Source of the DNA: Nocardia cyriacigeorgica
GTDB lineage: Bacteria; Actinomycetota; Actinomycetes; Mycobacteriales; Mycobacteriaceae
Direction of reading: 5' to 3'
Assembly (NCBI RefSeq): GCF_029868385.1
Contig: NZ_JARWNX010000043.1
Coordinates: 62,001-126,000 of the forward strand
DNA: 64,000 bases
Below the pieces are notes generated by a model. That model saw only the letters and a list, made by a program, of their open reading frames with translations, made no database searches and had not been told where the DNA came from. Shown here piece by piece: positions 63,463-64,000 of the stretch (within the stretch, counting starts at the first letter, position 1; the number at the start of each line of letters is the position of its first letter). The position numbers and the translations under genes were made by a program.

Positions 63463-63530
63463 CGTGTCGTGTCGCTCGACACGTTGACCGGGGTGACCTG
63501 CCGCGTAATCTTTACTACGACACGTCGTAG
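63463..63530. promoter_or_regulatory. Clustered CGACACG motifs and palindrome upstream of cydA
   Basis: CGTGTCG (63463-63469) and CGACACG (63477-63483) form an inverted pair. A third CGACACG at 63518-63524 is inside the 16-bp palindrome CTACGACACGTCGTAG (63515-63530), which ends 18 nt before the cydA start. They are placed as operators for cydA. Confidence 0.55.
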
Positions 63531-63548
63531 ATCGCCCAGGAGGTCGAT

Positions 63549-64000
63549 GTGAGTGCCTTGGACGTCTCGCGGTGGCAGTTCGGCATCACGACCGTCTACC
63601 ACTTCCTGTTCGTACCGCTCACCATCGGTCTAGCGCCGCTCATCGCGGGTATGCAGACCGCGTGGGTGATCACCGGCAAGGAGCACTGGTATCGGCTCAC
63701 CAAGTTCTTCGGGAAGCTGTTCCTGATCAACTTCGCCCTCGGCGTGGCCACCGGCATCGTGCAGGAATTCCAGTTCGGCATGAACTGGAGCGAATACTCC
63801 CGCTTCGTCGGCGACGTCTTCGGCGCACCGCTGGCACTGGAGGGCCTTGTCGCCTTCTTCATGGAGTCCACCTTCATCGGACTCTGGATCTTCGGCTGGT
63901 CCCGGCTACCGAAACTATTGCATCTGGCCACCATCTGGATGGTCGCCATCGGCGTCAACGCCTCGGCGTATTTCATCATCGCCGCCAACTCGTTCATGCA
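63549..64000 (+). CDS. cydA: Cytochrome bd ubiquinol/menaquinol oxidase subunit I, 5' part
   Basis: The first 150 codons of CydA run off the window. The conserved N-terminus WQFGITTVYHFLFVPLTIGL contains the heme-ligand histidine region, then EFQFGMNWSEYSRFVGDVFG and LEGLVAFFMESTFIGLW, which holds the proton-channel glutamates. The protein is an integral membrane oxidase that reduces oxygen at low tension. AGGAGG at 63538-63543 lies 5 nt before GTG. cydB is expected just beyond the window. Confidence 0.95.
   Translation, partial: MSALDVSRWQFGITTVYHFLFVPLTIGLAPLIAGMQTAWVITGKEHWYRLTKFFGKLFLINFALGVATGIVQEFQFGMNWSEYSRFVGDVFGAPLALEGLVAFFMESTFIGLWIFGWSRLPKLLHLATIWMVAIGVNASAYFIIAANSFM

Overview
The window is high-GC actinobacterial DNA from a mycolic-acid organism of the Nocardiaceae, most probably Nocardia. 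Evidence: a complete mce4-type steroid importer with KstR-like operators, an antigen-85-like mycolyltransferase, mycobacterial-type PhoPR and OtsA, an MbtH-like protein, a Bacillus-type PurF, and many leaderless promoters (TANNNT about 7 nt before an ATG/GTG). Names are assigned from protein motifs and remembered M. tuberculosis homologues; no search was run.

Region 1 (1-18.7 kb): the start of an ECF sigma factor gene and a divergent VOC protein, then a sterol side-chain catabolism and import locus: echA19 and fadD19 (divergent), fadE26-fadE27, fdxD, hsd4A, yrbE4A-yrbE4B-mce4ABCDEF and two Mce-associated proteins. Four 14-bp sites matching TNNAACNNGTTNNA lie in the control regions. An RHH antitoxin/Doc toxin pair with its own phased operator is inserted between fadD19 and fadE27. 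A 58-codon remnant of a mycothiol-dependent isomerase-family gene follows the mce4 operon.

Region 2 (18.7-28 kb): phoR, phoP (with a near-perfect PhoP direct-repeat box upstream), otsA, a small conserved protein, an alpha/beta hydrolase, an mbtH-like gene, tRNA-Thr(TGT) with a terminator, and directly behind it a putative HTH plus two-TM protein resembling TRADD-N-associated membrane proteins of conflict systems. Then come a methyltransferase, a HIT protein and a PH-domain protein.

Region 3 (28-63.4 kb): purine biosynthesis genes purD, purB, purSQ, purL, purF and purM scattered among peptidases (M23, PtrB, M20, M18/PepC), a PLP aminotransferase, TetR and MarR regulators, a nitroreductase, a mycolyltransferase, an APC transporter operon, a GT87 mannosyltransferase, a membrane alpha/beta hydrolase-CPBP protease pair, a DUF3533/YhgE-like membrane protein, DUF3073, a translationally coupled ygfZ-MOSC-asparaginase operon and a pabC-like lyase. 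The gene order (TetR-purB, MBL-purSQ, pepC, purL, sterol-carrier protein, purF-purM, DUF3073, ygfZ, pabC) follows the conserved purine neighbourhood of Mycobacterium.

Region 4 (63.5-64 kb): the 5' part of cydA (cytochrome bd oxidase), preceded by clustered CGACACG motifs. No CRISPR array, rRNA gene or insertion sequence was seen.
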